DNA from: an uncultured Roseicyclus sp.
Lineage (GTDB): Bacteria > Pseudomonadota > Alphaproteobacteria > Rhodobacterales > Rhodobacteraceae
Direction of reading: 5' to 3'
Assembly: GCA_947500415.1 (NCBI GenBank)
Contig: CANMRT010000001.1
Location: 1,452,982-1,516,981 of the forward strand
DNA: 64,000 nucleotides
The notes beneath the pieces are model-generated. The model was not told the origin of the DNA and did no database searches. It worked only from the letters and a program-made list of their open reading frames with translations. Numbering within the stretch: position 1 is the first letter of the stretch; each line of letters opens with the position of its first letter. The position numbers were made by a program, and so were the translations under genes. Of this stretch, positions 15,606 to 24,316 are shown in pieces.

Positions 15606-16784
15606 CCCGTTTTGCGCCTGAAACCAAAGGCCGACGCCCGCCGTATCCGTTTTGGCCATCCTTGGGCTTGGGCCGATGACCTCGTGCTTGATCGGCGCTC
15701 AAAGGCCATTCCCGCTGGCGCTTTGGCGGTTTTGCAGGACGCAGATCGCGCGCCGATTGGGCTGGGCGTGGCAACGGTTGAGGCGCGCATCGGGTTACGT
15801 GTGCTGGATCGTAACCCGGACGCGGTGATTGATCGGGATTGGTTGGCTGAAAAGGTGACGCGTGCGCTGACCTTGCGCGAGGCACTTTATGACGCGCACT
15901 TCTATCGCATGATCCATGCCGAGGGTGACGGCCTTCCGGGACTGATCGTCGACCGCTTCGGCGATACGCTGGTTGTGCAACCCAACGCGATCTGGCTGGA
16001 GGAACGGCTGGACGATCTTGTTGCGGTGCTGAGCGATGCCACCGGCTGCTCCAACATCCTGAAAAACGGAACGTCGCGCGCGCGCGCTGCTGAGGGCCTG
16101 CCGGAGGAGATGGTCGTTTTGGCCGGTGATGCGCCCGAAGGCCCGATTGAGGTGCCGATGAACGGGGCCACCTACATGGCGGACGTCATGGGCGGCCAGA
16201 AAACGGGGCTCTTCTACGATCAACGCCCGAACCATGCTTTCGCGGCGCGGCTGGCCGAAGGTGCGCGCGTTCTGGATGTTTTCAGCCACGTGGGGGGCTT
16301 CGCGTTGGCAGGTCTTGCAGCGGGCGCAAAATCGGCACTTGCTGTCGATGCCTCCGCGCCCGCATTGGCATTGGCCGACGCCGGTGCAGAGGCGATGGGT
16401 GCGAGCGACCGCTTCACGACACGCGCGGGTGACGCCTTCGCGGTGATGGAGGCGCTGGCCGGGGAAGGCGCCCAATTCGAGCTGGTCATCGCCGACCCAC
16501 CGGCCTTCGCGCCGTCCAAACCCGCGCTCGAAAAGGGCCTGCGTGCCTATGAACGTGTGGCCCGACTGGCCGCGCCTTTGGTGGCCGAGGGCGGAACTCT
16601 GATCCTGTGTTCCTGTTCCCACGCAGCCAGCCTCGACAAGTTCCGCGCGTCTTGTCTGCGGGGCATTGGCCGCGCAGGACGTGAGGCGCGCGTGATCCAC
16701 ACAGGCTTTGCCGGGCCGGACCACCCGGTGCACCCAAGCCTGAGTGAGACCGGCTACCTCAAGGCCATCGCGTTCCGCCTATGA
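15588..16784 (+). CDS. rlmI: Class I SAM-dependent 23S rRNA (cytosine-C5) methyltransferase, RlmI-like
   Basis: A 398-residue RNA methyltransferase. The N-terminal PUA domain covers about 1-75, the EEHD-like middle segment runs to about 185, and the Rossmann methyltransferase domain follows with the family mark GQKTGLFYDQRPNH, SAM motif I VLDVFSHVGGFAL, motif IV ADPPAFAP and the catalytic cysteine region LILCSCSHA. RlmI makes m5C1962 in 23S rRNA in Escherichia coli; whether this orthologue has the same site is inferred. The start codon sits in a terminator-like hairpin loop. The 3' end overlaps the PIN gene by ATGA. Confidence 0.88.
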   Translation: MTAPPFPVLRLKPKADARRIRFGHPWAWADDLVLDRRSKAIPAGALAVLQDADRAPIGLGVATVEARIGLRVLDRNPDAVIDRDWLAEKVTRALTLREALYDAHFYRMIHAEGDGLPGLIVDRFGDTLVVQPNAIWLEERLDDLVAVLSDATGCSNILKNGTSRARAAEGLPEEMVVLAGDAPEGPIEVPMNGATYMADVMGGQKTGLFYDQRPNHAFAARLAEGARVLDVFSHVGGFALAGLAAGAKSALAVDASAPALALADAGAEAMGASDRFTTRAGDAFAVMEALAGEGAQFELVIADPPAFAPSKPALEKGLRAYERVARLAAPLVAEGGTLILCSCSHAASLDKFRASCLRGIGRAGREARVIHTGFAGPDHPVHPSLSETGYLKAIAFRL

Positions 16785-17320
16785 TCGCGGTGCTTGACGC
16801 CAATGTCCTTTACCCGACGGTGCTGCGTGAAGTGCTGTTGGGCTGTGCGGGGCGGGGCCTCTTCCAGCCGATCTGGTCAGACCGCCTGCTTGAAGAATGG
16901 CGCCGCGCCGCTGATCGCAACGGGGGTGCGGCGGACGCCCAGATCGCCGCTGCTGAAGCTGCGCGCGCGAACCGCCGCTTTCCGGAGGCGCTGGTGTCAC
17001 CCGGCGATGAGGCGCCCCTTTGGCTGCCCGATCCTGCCGACATCCACGTCCTTGCCACCGCTATCGCTGCGCGTGCGGAAACCATCATCACCATGAACCT
17101 GCGCGATTTTCCGGCGCGAGAATTGTCAGGCCACGGGGTTGTGGCACGGCATCCGGACGCTGTTTTGATGGATCTTTGGCTGGAGCATGCAGATTCGGTG
17201 GAGGTCGTCGTGCGCGGCGTGCATGCGGAGGCGGAGCGGCTATCGGGCGAGGCGCTTGCCCTTCGGGCGCTGATGAAACGGGCGCGGTTGCCACGGTTGG
17301 GAAAGGCGCTTTCGCGCTGA
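16781..17320 (+). CDS. PIN-domain protein (putative ribonuclease)
   Basis: A 179-residue PIN-fold protein. The first acidic residue is Asp6 (AVLDANVLYP), followed by Glu in the helix EEWRRA, then DPADIHVLATA and TMNLRDF supplying the remaining acidic residues of the metal site. The family (RSP_2648-like in Rhodobacter) is longer than VapC toxins. No antitoxin gene is adjacent; instead it is translationally coupled to the rRNA methyltransferase. A role in RNA processing is more likely than a toxin role, but this is inference. Confidence 0.83.
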   Translation: MIAVLDANVLYPTVLREVLLGCAGRGLFQPIWSDRLLEEWRRAADRNGGAADAQIAAAEAARANRRFPEALVSPGDEAPLWLPDPADIHVLATAIAARAETIITMNLRDFPARELSGHGVVARHPDAVLMDLWLEHADSVEVVVRGVHAEAERLSGEALALRALMKRARLPRLGKALSR

Positions 17321-17354
17321 TCGCTCCTCGAGCCTTCCGGCTCTCCTCGCAGCT

Positions 17355-18053
17355 TTATTGAGGTTGATCGCTTGTGCGCCACCGCGCTTCCAGCGCTTCG
17401 ATGGCCGAAATCCGTTCTGCCGTTTTCGGATGGCTCATCAACCAAGCTGGCGCGCCGCCGCCTTTGAGGCCGACCAACCCTTCCAGCTTCTCGAACAACG
17501 ACTTCTGCGGTGCGGTCCCAACGCCTGCTGAGACAAGCAAGGCCGAGGCATAGGCGTCGGCCTCATATTCATCCTGCCGCGACAAGCGCGCTGCAAGAAG
17601 CGAGGCGACAAGGCCTGCGATCCATGGACCAATTCCGGGAATGAACCGGCCAAGCACCCCCGCCAGCACCGCGCGGATGGCATTTTGGCCCGAGAAATCG
17701 ATCATGCGGCGCCGCGAATGGCCCAAGGCCACATGGCCCAATTCATGGGCGATTACGCTGGCCAATTCCTCGGCGCTGACTTCGCCCGCCTGATAGCGAT
17801 TGTAGAAGCCGCGCGTGATGAAGATACGCCCGTCCGGAGCCGCGAGCCCGTTCACAGCGTCCACCTCGTATAGGTTCACGCGGATACGTTCGACATCCAG
17901 CACTTCGGCGAATTTGTCGGTGATCCGTTTCAGGCGCGCATCGGCCAGTTCGGTCGAGCGCTGGTCCAGCTCGCGCTTGGTGCGCCAGGACGAGAACAGA
18001 TACATCACCAGGCCATAGCCCACGGCCAAAAGGATCGGAGTCAGTTTCAACAT
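17355..18053 (-). CDS. M48-family membrane metalloprotease
   Basis: A 232-residue zinc protease. It has one N-terminal membrane helix (LTPILLAVGYGLVMYLF), the HExxH motif at His103-His107 (AHELGHVALGH) and the third ligand in EYEADAYA. A hydrophobic stretch between (GVLGRFIPGIGPWIAGLVASLLAA) fits a membrane loop of HtpX/Oma1-type enzymes. I moved the start to MLKLTP at 18053; the track's extra 40 residues have no family support. It is convergent with the PIN gene. A role in envelope protein quality control is the family expectation. Confidence 0.87.
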   Translation of the reverse strand: MLKLTPILLAVGYGLVMYLFSSWRTKRELDQRSTELADARLKRITDKFAEVLDVERIRVNLYEVDAVNGLAAPDGRIFITRGFYNRYQAGEVSAEELASVIAHELGHVALGHSRRRMIDFSGQNAIRAVLAGVLGRFIPGIGPWIAGLVASLLAARLSRQDEYEADAYASALLVSAGVGTAPQKSLFEKLEGLVGLKGGGAPAWLMSHPKTAERISAIEALEARWRTSDQPQ

Positions 18054-18093
18054 GGCACTGATATGGGGCGCGGGAGGGGCTTCGGCAATGCGG

Positions 18094-19260
18094 TCATTGC
18101 ACGGAAAGCAGTCCGGTCCCGTGTCGTGACAGTCGTTCGACCCCGCCTTCGCGCACCAGCACCGTGTGGCCAAGCGTCATGGCAAGGCCCGCGTCGCTGT
18201 CCATCACGATCATATGCAGAAAGAACGCCTGATTTTCCTGCATGATCTGGGGGTTGCCCTCATAAAACATCGGGAATTCCACCCAGATCGGATTGTAGGC
18301 AATGCCCATCCCGTATCCGCAGGCCTGAAGGCGGGCGTGGCCGAGGCCGCGTTTGTCGAACACTTCTGCGTGGGCGGTGTAGACCTCAGACATTGGCGCG
18401 CCGGGGCGGATGGCAGCCTCGCAGGCCTCAAGCGTTTCATCGCAGGCAGCGTGCATCGCGCGTTGCTGGTCCGAAACTTCGCCGACCACGATCGTGCGCA
18501 TCGCGGCAGCATGGTAACGCGCAGCGGAACCGGACCATTCGAGCGTCAGTTGATCATTGGCGTCCAACCGTCTGCGCCCCGCGAAGGAACGACAGAGGAG
18601 CGCGTTGGGACCGGAGCCGATGACGGTTTCGTTGCCCGCAGGCTCGCCCCCCATCGACAGGATGGCGCCTTGCATTGCGGCGTGGATGTCGCCCTCATAT
18701 GCGCCCGGAGTGGTGGTTTCCAGGGCCGCATCAAGCGCGGCATCGGTCATCTGCGCTGCCTGGCGGATCATTGAAACTTCAGCGTCGGATTTCACCCGGC
18801 GCAGCCCTGCGATTAGCTCGGAGGCGTCGGTCAACCCAGGCACGGCGTCTGAGACCGCAAGCCCATTGGCGTGGGTCAGCCCGGCGGTGCGTGTCTCCCA
18901 GCCGATGCGTTTGCTGCTAAGCCCGAGGGTGCCGAGGAGGGCGGCTAGGTCACGTGCGGGGTTTGCACCCTGATGCTCGGGCCAGATGTGGATACGGTCG
19001 TGTGGAATGACAGAGGTATTCTGCGCCTGTCGCAGGTCGGGCAGGCGGGTCAGCAAGTCGATGCGCCCGTTGGCATCCAGCACCATCGCTTGAAACATGG
19101 CGAAACCAAAGGTGTCATACCCCGTTAGCCAGACCATACTTTCGGGGGCGAAAATCAGAAGGGCGTCGAGGCCGCGCTCACGCAGGGCGGCAGCGGCCCG
19201 TGCTTGTCGATCGGCGTATTCAGTGTCGGAGAATAGCGGTGGATTGGCTTCAAAGATCAT
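18094..19260 (-). CDS. M24-fold hydrolase without metal ligands (creatinase/ectoine hydrolase-like)
   Basis: A 388-residue protein with the two-domain pita-bread layout of M24 peptidases: creatinase N-domain at about 1-150 and catalytic fold after. The five metal-binding residues of true M24 aminopeptidases are not conserved. The Asp region reads LEWSGSAARYHAAAMRT, the His region GYGMGIAYNP, and the two Glu positions fall in FFLHMIV and LGHTVLV. The same pattern is seen in ectoine hydrolase (DoeA/EutD) and creatinase, which work without metal. I infer a C-N hydrolase acting on a small amidine or amide. Its stop is adjacent to no partner genes of ectoine breakdown. Confidence 0.8.
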   Translation of the reverse strand: MIFEANPPLFSDTEYADRQARAAAALRERGLDALLIFAPESMVWLTGYDTFGFAMFQAMVLDANGRIDLLTRLPDLRQAQNTSVIPHDRIHIWPEHQGANPARDLAALLGTLGLSSKRIGWETRTAGLTHANGLAVSDAVPGLTDASELIAGLRRVKSDAEVSMIRQAAQMTDAALDAALETTTPGAYEGDIHAAMQGAILSMGGEPAGNETVIGSGPNALLCRSFAGRRRLDANDQLTLEWSGSAARYHAAAMRTIVVGEVSDQQRAMHAACDETLEACEAAIRPGAPMSEVYTAHAEVFDKRGLGHARLQACGYGMGIAYNPIWVEFPMFYEGNPQIMQENQAFFLHMIVMDSDAGLAMTLGHTVLVREGGVERLSRHGTGLLSVQ

Positions 19261-20445
19261 CTATTTCCCAAGCTCCCGCATCCCGCGATCAATCCCTTCG
19301 AGCGTCATCGGCACCATGCGACCCTCGAAAATTTCGTCGATCATCTGCGTCGATTGCGTGTAACGCCAGTGCCGCTCCGGTGTCGGGTTGATCCAAAGAT
19401 GGTCGGGCCATTGCGTTCGAGCGCGTTGCAGCCAGGTGCTGCCGGCTTCCTCGTTCCAATGCTCATTCGCGCCGCCTGGGAAGGCGATCTCATAGGGCGA
19501 CATCGCCGCGTCCCCCACGAAGATGCATTTGTAGTCTGAGCCGTAGGTGTTCATCACCTCGAAGGTCGGGATTTGCTCGGACCACCGGCGGCGGTTGTCG
19601 CGCCAGACGGCCTCATAAAGGCAATTGTGGAAGTAGTAGTATTCGAGGTGTTTGAATTCGGCTTTGGCGGCGGAGAACAGTTCTTCGACGACCTTCACGT
19701 GATCGTCCATTGAGCCGCCCACGTCGAGGAACAGGATCACTTTCACCGCATTGCGGCGTTCGGGGCGGGTCTTCACATCCAGCCAGCCTTGTTCGGCGGT
19801 GGCACGGATAGTGCCGTCGAGGTCGAGCTCTTCCGCGGCCCCATCGCGGGCCCATTGGCGCAGGCGTTTGAGGGCGACCTTGATGTTGCGGGTGCCCAGT
19901 TCCACATCGCCGTCGAGGTTCTTGAATTCGCGTTGGTCCCAGACCTTCACCGCGCGTCTATGGCGCGATTCATCCTGCCCGATGCGGACACCTTCGGGGT
20001 TGTAGCCATACGCGCCAAAAGGGGAGGTGCCAGCGGTGCCGATCCATTTTGAGCCGCCCTGATGGCGTTTTTCCTGTTCCTTCAGGCGCTCGCGCAGGGT
20101 CTCCATCAGTTTGTCGAACCCGCCAAGTGCTTCAATTTCCGCGCGCTCTTCCTCGGACAGGTGCTTTTCGGCCAGCTTCTCCAGCCACTCGTGCGGGATT
20201 TCGGTCGCTTCCATCACGTCGTCCATGGTGATGGCCTCCAGCCCGCCGAAGGCATGGGCGAAGGCTTGGTCGAAGCGGTCGAGGTGGCGTTCGTCCTTCA
20301 CCATCGCTGTGCGGGCGAGGTAGTAGAAGCCATCAACGTCATAGGTCACGAGGCCGCGCGACATGCCTTCAAGGAACGCGAGGTATTCACGCAAGGAAAC
20401 GGGGATGCGGGCGGTACGAAGGGTCTCGAAAAACGGCAGGAACAT
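19261..20445 (-). CDS. VWA-domain protein (CoxE-like), partner of MoxR ATPase
   Basis: A 394-residue cytosolic protein. The N-terminal half is helical and charged, and the VWA domain occupies about 225-394. The metal-site motif reads DVGGSM, a DxGxS variant also seen in this subfamily. Such proteins act with MoxR-type AAA ATPases as chaperones for metal-cofactor insertion or complex assembly. The ATPase gene lies 2.3 kb upstream on the same strand with three genes between. Its stop touches the start of the M24 gene (no gap), so the two may be cotranscribed. Confidence 0.85.
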   Translation of the reverse strand: MFLPFFETLRTARIPVSLREYLAFLEGMSRGLVTYDVDGFYYLARTAMVKDERHLDRFDQAFAHAFGGLEAITMDDVMEATEIPHEWLEKLAEKHLSEEERAEIEALGGFDKLMETLRERLKEQEKRHQGGSKWIGTAGTSPFGAYGYNPEGVRIGQDESRHRRAVKVWDQREFKNLDGDVELGTRNIKVALKRLRQWARDGAAEELDLDGTIRATAEQGWLDVKTRPERRNAVKVILFLDVGGSMDDHVKVVEELFSAAKAEFKHLEYYYFHNCLYEAVWRDNRRRWSEQIPTFEVMNTYGSDYKCIFVGDAAMSPYEIAFPGGANEHWNEEAGSTWLQRARTQWPDHLWINPTPERHWRYTQSTQMIDEIFEGRMVPMTLEGIDRGMRELGK

Positions 20446-20547
20446 GGGCGTTTTCTAGCCTGTGAAACGGCCCGCGTCGAATAGGGAATTTGGGTGCGTT
20501 CAGCGAGTGCAAAACAGAACGGTTGCAAGGAGCGCGTGAGGTGACGC

Positions 20548-20712
20548 CTACGTCGGCGCCGGGACGATCAACATGACGATGGTGCCCATCAAAAACCCGA
20601 TCAGCGCGAAGACCGCCGCCCATTGTGCGATGTCCTGAAAGTTACCCTTGCGTCGCCAGGCCAGCAAAGCGCCAACGACAAGGCCAATGCCTGCCCCGAT
20701 GAAATTCAGCAT
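20548..20712 (-). CDS. 54-residue membrane protein
   Basis: This small gene is below the ORF-track cutoff. It reads MLNFIGAGIGLVV... and ends IVPAPT, with two hydrophobic segments (about 4-18 and 31-50) separated by a basic loop WRRKGNF. It starts 18 nt after the stop of the DUF2927 lipoprotein gene on the same strand, behind a weak ribosome-binding site (GGAACGG). The hydrophobicity pattern and intact frame support a real gene. The function is unknown; it is probably part of the envelope-related operon. Confidence 0.65.
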   Translation of the reverse strand: MLNFIGAGIGLVVGALLAWRRKGNFQDIAQWAAVFALIGFLMGTIVMLIVPAPT

Positions 20713-20730
20713 GATCCGTTCCGGTATGGT

Positions 20731-22101
20731 TTACGAGCGACCCGGCGACAATGCCGCCACTTCCGTCAGGCGTGCGCCAACGGCCGCCTGACCGCCGAAG
20801 CCATACCGGCCCCAGGCGAGGCTGTCGAGACGCACGGTCCGTGCCTCGGACGCGCGGCCTGCATCTTCCAGCGCTTCTGCGCGGATCATCAGAAGCGTCG
20901 ACAGGAGCGAGGCGTTTTGTGCCCGCGTGGCTGCTGGCATAGCCCGGGCCGTCAGGCTCAGCGCCTGATCGGTTTGCCCGGCGCTCAACGCGAAGGCCGC
21001 AAGTTGCATGTCCACATGGGCAGAATGAATGCCGCCAGGGGCCACGCGATCGAAGATGCCGGAGGCCTGTTGGAACGCCTGGATAGAGGCCTCCACATCG
21101 CGGCTGAGGGTCAAACGGCCAAGCGCGAAGTAAGCGAAGGCCAGCCGAGTGTCGGACCAGTTTTGTTGCTGAGCCAGACGAACGGCCCGTTCGGCGGCTT
21201 GAATGCGCGCGCTGTCGGACGACCCCGGCCCAAGGGCCGTCTCAATCGCGGTAATCCACGGTCGCGGTGTCTGCGATCCGCGTCCGCCGCCGACGGCCGA
21301 ACCACCACGCGGGTTCAGACGTGACAGGATCGCGGGAAGGCGCGCCGCCACCTCACCCCGTGACATGCCCGATTGCAGCGCATCATCGTAGTAGGTGCGC
21401 AGGATAAGCATGTCGAAACCGGTTAGTACGGCGTTGAAATTGTCGTCGTTGAAGACGCTATCGGGCAAGCGGTAGAGGTCATTGAGCGGGCCGAGCGCCT
21501 GGGCAATTTCCTCATGCAGGCAATCGCGCATCTCTTGGGGTGAGACGTCAGAAGGGATGAAAACCGCAACCCGTTCGCGGGTGTCCAAGGTGGTCCAATC
21601 CAACGTGCCGCCCGAGCGGTTGCGCCGGAACTCCGCCCAAGAGCTGACCCGTGGCACCACGAAACAAGCGGCCTGCGGCACAACACGCTGCATCCGGGCG
21701 CGGGGCATCGTCTCGATGGTGATCGAAGCGCCGGAGGAGACACGGCTGATGGAAATTCCCGCTTCACCGCGCAGGCGCACGAGCAGTTGATCGAGATCCG
21801 CGCTCATCGAAGGGGGCACAGTGCCGGTGATGGCCACGGTCACGGGCCCCTCGAACCGGCTGAGGTTCTCGATCACACGTCCCGATTCCATCTGAAAGCT
21901 GAGGTCTAGGAAATCGGCAGCGATGGATGTGTTTGACCGCGTAGGCCCCGGAACACGGGCTTGGCCAAAGGTGTTCATCGGCGGCAGGTCCGCCGGAAGG
22001 GCGGCTGCGCGCCGCTCAGCGACATCGGCACCGGTCGTGGGCGCACACGCGGCGAGGGCCAAGGCAAATACAGGCGCAACAAGGGTCAGGATACGGGACA
22101 A
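20731..22101 (-). CDS. DUF2927-domain lipoprotein with repeat C-terminus
   Basis: A 456-residue envelope lipoprotein. The signal peptide ends in the lipobox LAAC (Cys at about 19). About 55-260 is the DUF2927 domain, with the sequence HEEIAQALGPLNDLYRLPDSVFNDDN, which recalls metalloprotease-like helices. The C-terminal 170 residues are helical and look like TPR-type repeats. The function of DUF2927 is not established. It is followed on the same strand by the 54-aa membrane protein and preceded by a GNAT gene 10 nt away. Confidence 0.83.
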   Translation of the reverse strand: MSRILTLVAPVFALALAACAPTTGADVAERRAAALPADLPPMNTFGQARVPGPTRSNTSIAADFLDLSFQMESGRVIENLSRFEGPVTVAITGTVPPSMSADLDQLLVRLRGEAGISISRVSSGASITIETMPRARMQRVVPQAACFVVPRVSSWAEFRRNRSGGTLDWTTLDTRERVAVFIPSDVSPQEMRDCLHEEIAQALGPLNDLYRLPDSVFNDDNFNAVLTGFDMLILRTYYDDALQSGMSRGEVAARLPAILSRLNPRGGSAVGGGRGSQTPRPWITAIETALGPGSSDSARIQAAERAVRLAQQQNWSDTRLAFAYFALGRLTLSRDVEASIQAFQQASGIFDRVAPGGIHSAHVDMQLAAFALSAGQTDQALSLTARAMPAATRAQNASLLSTLLMIRAEALEDAGRASEARTVRLDSLAWGRYGFGGQAAVGARLTEVAALSPGRS

Positions 22102-22111
22102 ATCAGGCGCC

Positions 22112-22561
22112 TCATACTCGGGAATATTTCATAAAGTCAGTAGGTTGCGCTACGCGGTCGTAAAGCGTGCGCGCCGTGGTGTTCGACTGCCTAGTCATCC
22201 AATAGACCGTTCCGCGACCGGCCGCATCGGCATCGGCATAGACCTTCTCAATCAAGGCTCGACCCACACCGGAGCCGCGAACGCGGGGCAGGGCGTAGAG
22301 GTCTTGCAAGTAAGTCACATCCTCGGCCCGCCACGTATGCGCATGCACGATGATCTGCACGAGCCCCATCAATCCGCCATCATCTTCGGCCACCCAGGCC
22401 TGCATCGCGGTGTTTTCAGGGTCGGTGAGCCGATCAAAAAGCCCATCATCATGGGATGCGTCGATCTCAGCGCTGTAGAAATCCAGATACCCACGCCAAA
22501 GCACGCCCCATTGGGACCGATCCCGCCGCCCGAGGGGGCGGATATCGAAAGCTTTGGTCAA
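22112..22561 (-). CDS. GNAT family N-acetyltransferase
   Basis: A 149-residue GNAT enzyme. The acetyl-CoA motif is VRGSGVGRALIEKV, preceded by the beta4 strand YLQDLYALP, and the motif B region is NTTARTLYDRV. Its stop is 10 nt before the DUF2927 lipoprotein start, so the two are probably cotranscribed. The acceptor substrate is unknown. Confidence 0.87.
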   Translation of the reverse strand: MTKAFDIRPLGRRDRSQWGVLWRGYLDFYSAEIDASHDDGLFDRLTDPENTAMQAWVAEDDGGLMGLVQIIVHAHTWRAEDVTYLQDLYALPRVRGSGVGRALIEKVYADADAAGRGTVYWMTRQSNTTARTLYDRVAQPTDFMKYSRV

Positions 22562-22716
22562 ATTGCGGCTACCTTGATCCAGGGTGCGGCGATGGGTGTT
22601 TCACTACGCACGATGCCGCTGGATTATGGCAGGAATCGGGCAACGTGGTAGTGGGTGGGTCGCTTTTTGCGCGCAGGTTGTGGCGCGCGCGCCATGGGCA
22701 TCGGCAAAAGCCCGCC

Positions 22717-23556
22717 TCAGCGCTGTCCGCGCGCCATGAAAGCCAGCCGTTCAAACAGTGCCACGTCCTGCTCATTCTTCAAAAGCGCACCATGTAGCTT
22801 CGGCAAGGCATTGGCCCCGTCACGACGCAGATCTTCTGGCGAGAGATCTTCGGCCAGCAGCAGCTTCAACCAATCAAGCACTTCCGAGGTAGAAGGCTTT
22901 TTCTTCAACCCCTGTTGCTCCCGGATCTCGTAGAATTGGGTCAACGCGGCGGTCAAAAGGTCTTGTTTGATTTTCGGATGATGGACCTCAACGATTTTGC
23001 GCATCACATCGGCGTCGGGGAAACGGATGTAGTGGAAGAAGCAGCGCCGCAGGAAAGCGTCAGGCAGCTCTTTTTCGTTGTTGGATGTGATGATGACGAT
23101 GGGGCGGACCTTGGCGCTGATCGTCTCGCCCGTCTCGTAGACGAAGAACTCCATACGATCGAGTTCCTGCAGCAAGTCGTTCGGGAATTCGATGTCGGCC
23201 TTGTCGACTTCATCAATCAGGAGGACGCATTTCCCCTCAGCCTCAAACGCCTGCCAAAGCTTGCCCTTGCGGATGTAGTTCTTGACGTCGTGCACACGCT
23301 CCTCACCCAACTGACTGTCGCGCAAGCGGGAGACGGCGTCATATTCATAAAGCCCCTGCTGGGCGCGGGTGGTGGATTTCACGTGCCATTCGATGATCGG
23401 GAGGCCAAGGCTTTGAGCAACCTGGCGCGCGAGTTCCGTCTTGCCGGTACCGGGTTCACCTTTCACCAGAAGCGGGCGTTCCAACGTGACGGCGGCATTT
23501 ACCGCAACAGTCAGATCGTCGGTGGCAACATAATCCTCGGTGCCCTGAAACTGCAT
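22717..23556 (-). CDS. MoxR-family AAA ATPase
   Basis: A 279-residue AAA+ ATPase. Walker A is GEPGTGKTE at about 37-45, Walker B is VLLIDEVDKAD, sensor 1 lies in VIITSNNEKELPDAFLRRC with the arginine finger. It belongs to the subfamily that pairs with CoxE-like VWA proteins, and the VWA gene follows downstream at 19261. Together they are expected to remodel or activate a metalloenzyme or envelope complex. The target is not visible in the window. Confidence 0.92.
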   Translation of the reverse strand: MQFQGTEDYVATDDLTVAVNAAVTLERPLLVKGEPGTGKTELARQVAQSLGLPIIEWHVKSTTRAQQGLYEYDAVSRLRDSQLGEERVHDVKNYIRKGKLWQAFEAEGKCVLLIDEVDKADIEFPNDLLQELDRMEFFVYETGETISAKVRPIVIITSNNEKELPDAFLRRCFFHYIRFPDADVMRKIVEVHHPKIKQDLLTAALTQFYEIREQQGLKKKPSTSEVLDWLKLLLAEDLSPEDLRRDGANALPKLHGALLKNEQDVALFERLAFMARGQR

Positions 23557-23827
23557 GACCTATTCCCCACGTGTGAGTTGCGCAAATTCAGGTATTCGCC
23601 GCCGCACGGAAAGGCAAGGCGACGGGGTTTTTCACGGAACCGGCTGTTTTTGCCCAAGATTGCAGCCAATCGGGCGTTCAACCAAAATTCATTTCGTCTG
23701 AAACGAGATTCGGGCTTATCGATGCGTGACAAACCGGCCCGGCTTGTGTAATCGACGCGCCAAGGGCTGCATGGACTGGCAAAGGTTAGACACCATGAAC
23801 GACACCAGCCCCGTTGAGGGGAGCACG
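23557..23827. other. Divergent promoter region moxR/dksA, 271 bp
   Basis: It separates the minus-strand MoxR gene from plus-strand dksA and must hold both promoters. The track frame before dksA (from 23726) has no family similarity. No hairpin or clear operator was recognised. GAGGGGAG stands just before the dksA ATG. Confidence 0.5.
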
Positions 23828-24250
23828 ATGAAAGCAGAGATTTTCCTGCCGGACGATTACCGTCCTGCCGAGAACGAACCATTTATGAACGACAAGCAGC
23901 TGGAGTATTTCCGGCGCAAGTTGCTGAACTGGAAGAACGACCTTCTTGATGAAAGCCGTTCGACCGTCACCACCCTGCAAGATGGCACGCGCAACATTCC
24001 GGACGTCGCAGACCGCGCCTCGGAAGAGACCGACCGCGCGCTCGAACTGCGCACACGGGACCGCCAGCGTAAGCTGATCGCCAAGATCGACCAGGCGCTG
24101 CGCCGCGTGGAAGAAGGCGAATACGGCTACTGCGAAGTGACGGGTGAGCCGATTTCGCTGAAGCGCTTGGACGCCCGCCCGATCGCCACGATGAGCCTTG
24201 AGGCGCAAGAGCGCCACGAGCGCCGTGAAAAGGTCCACCGCGACGACTGA
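23828..24250 (+). CDS. dksA: RNA polymerase-binding protein DksA
   Basis: A 140-residue transcription factor that binds the RNA polymerase secondary channel and acts with ppGpp. The coiled-coil helices span about 20-105 with the tip motif DVADRASEE containing the conserved acidic residues. The C-terminal globular region is in place (GEYGYCEVTGEPISLKRL) but three of the four zinc-binding cysteines are replaced: only the first remains. Zinc-free DksA proteins are known in Rhodobacter. I set the start at MKAEIFLP, behind GAGGGGAG. A terminator follows. Confidence 0.93.
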   Translation: MKAEIFLPDDYRPAENEPFMNDKQLEYFRRKLLNWKNDLLDESRSTVTTLQDGTRNIPDVADRASEETDRALELRTRDRQRKLIAKIDQALRRVEEGEYGYCEVTGEPISLKRLDARPIATMSLEAQERHERREKVHRDD

Positions 24251-24274
24251 CCGCTTGGTCACGGAAGCATTTGA

Positions 24275-24301
24275 AGGGCATCCCCAGCGGGTGCCCTTTT
24301 T
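24275..24301 (+). terminator. Terminator of dksA
   Basis: AGGGCATCC pairs with GGGTGCCCT (one T-G pair), followed by TTTTT. It begins 25 nt after the dksA stop and ends 15 nt before the next gene. Confidence 0.85.
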
Positions 24302-24316
24302 CATTGGAGGTGGCCC

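Noticed and set aside
16781-17320. PIN protein as VapC toxin of a toxin-antitoxin pair
   Set aside because: No antitoxin-like gene is adjacent; the length and coupling to an rRNA methyltransferase do not fit VapBC.
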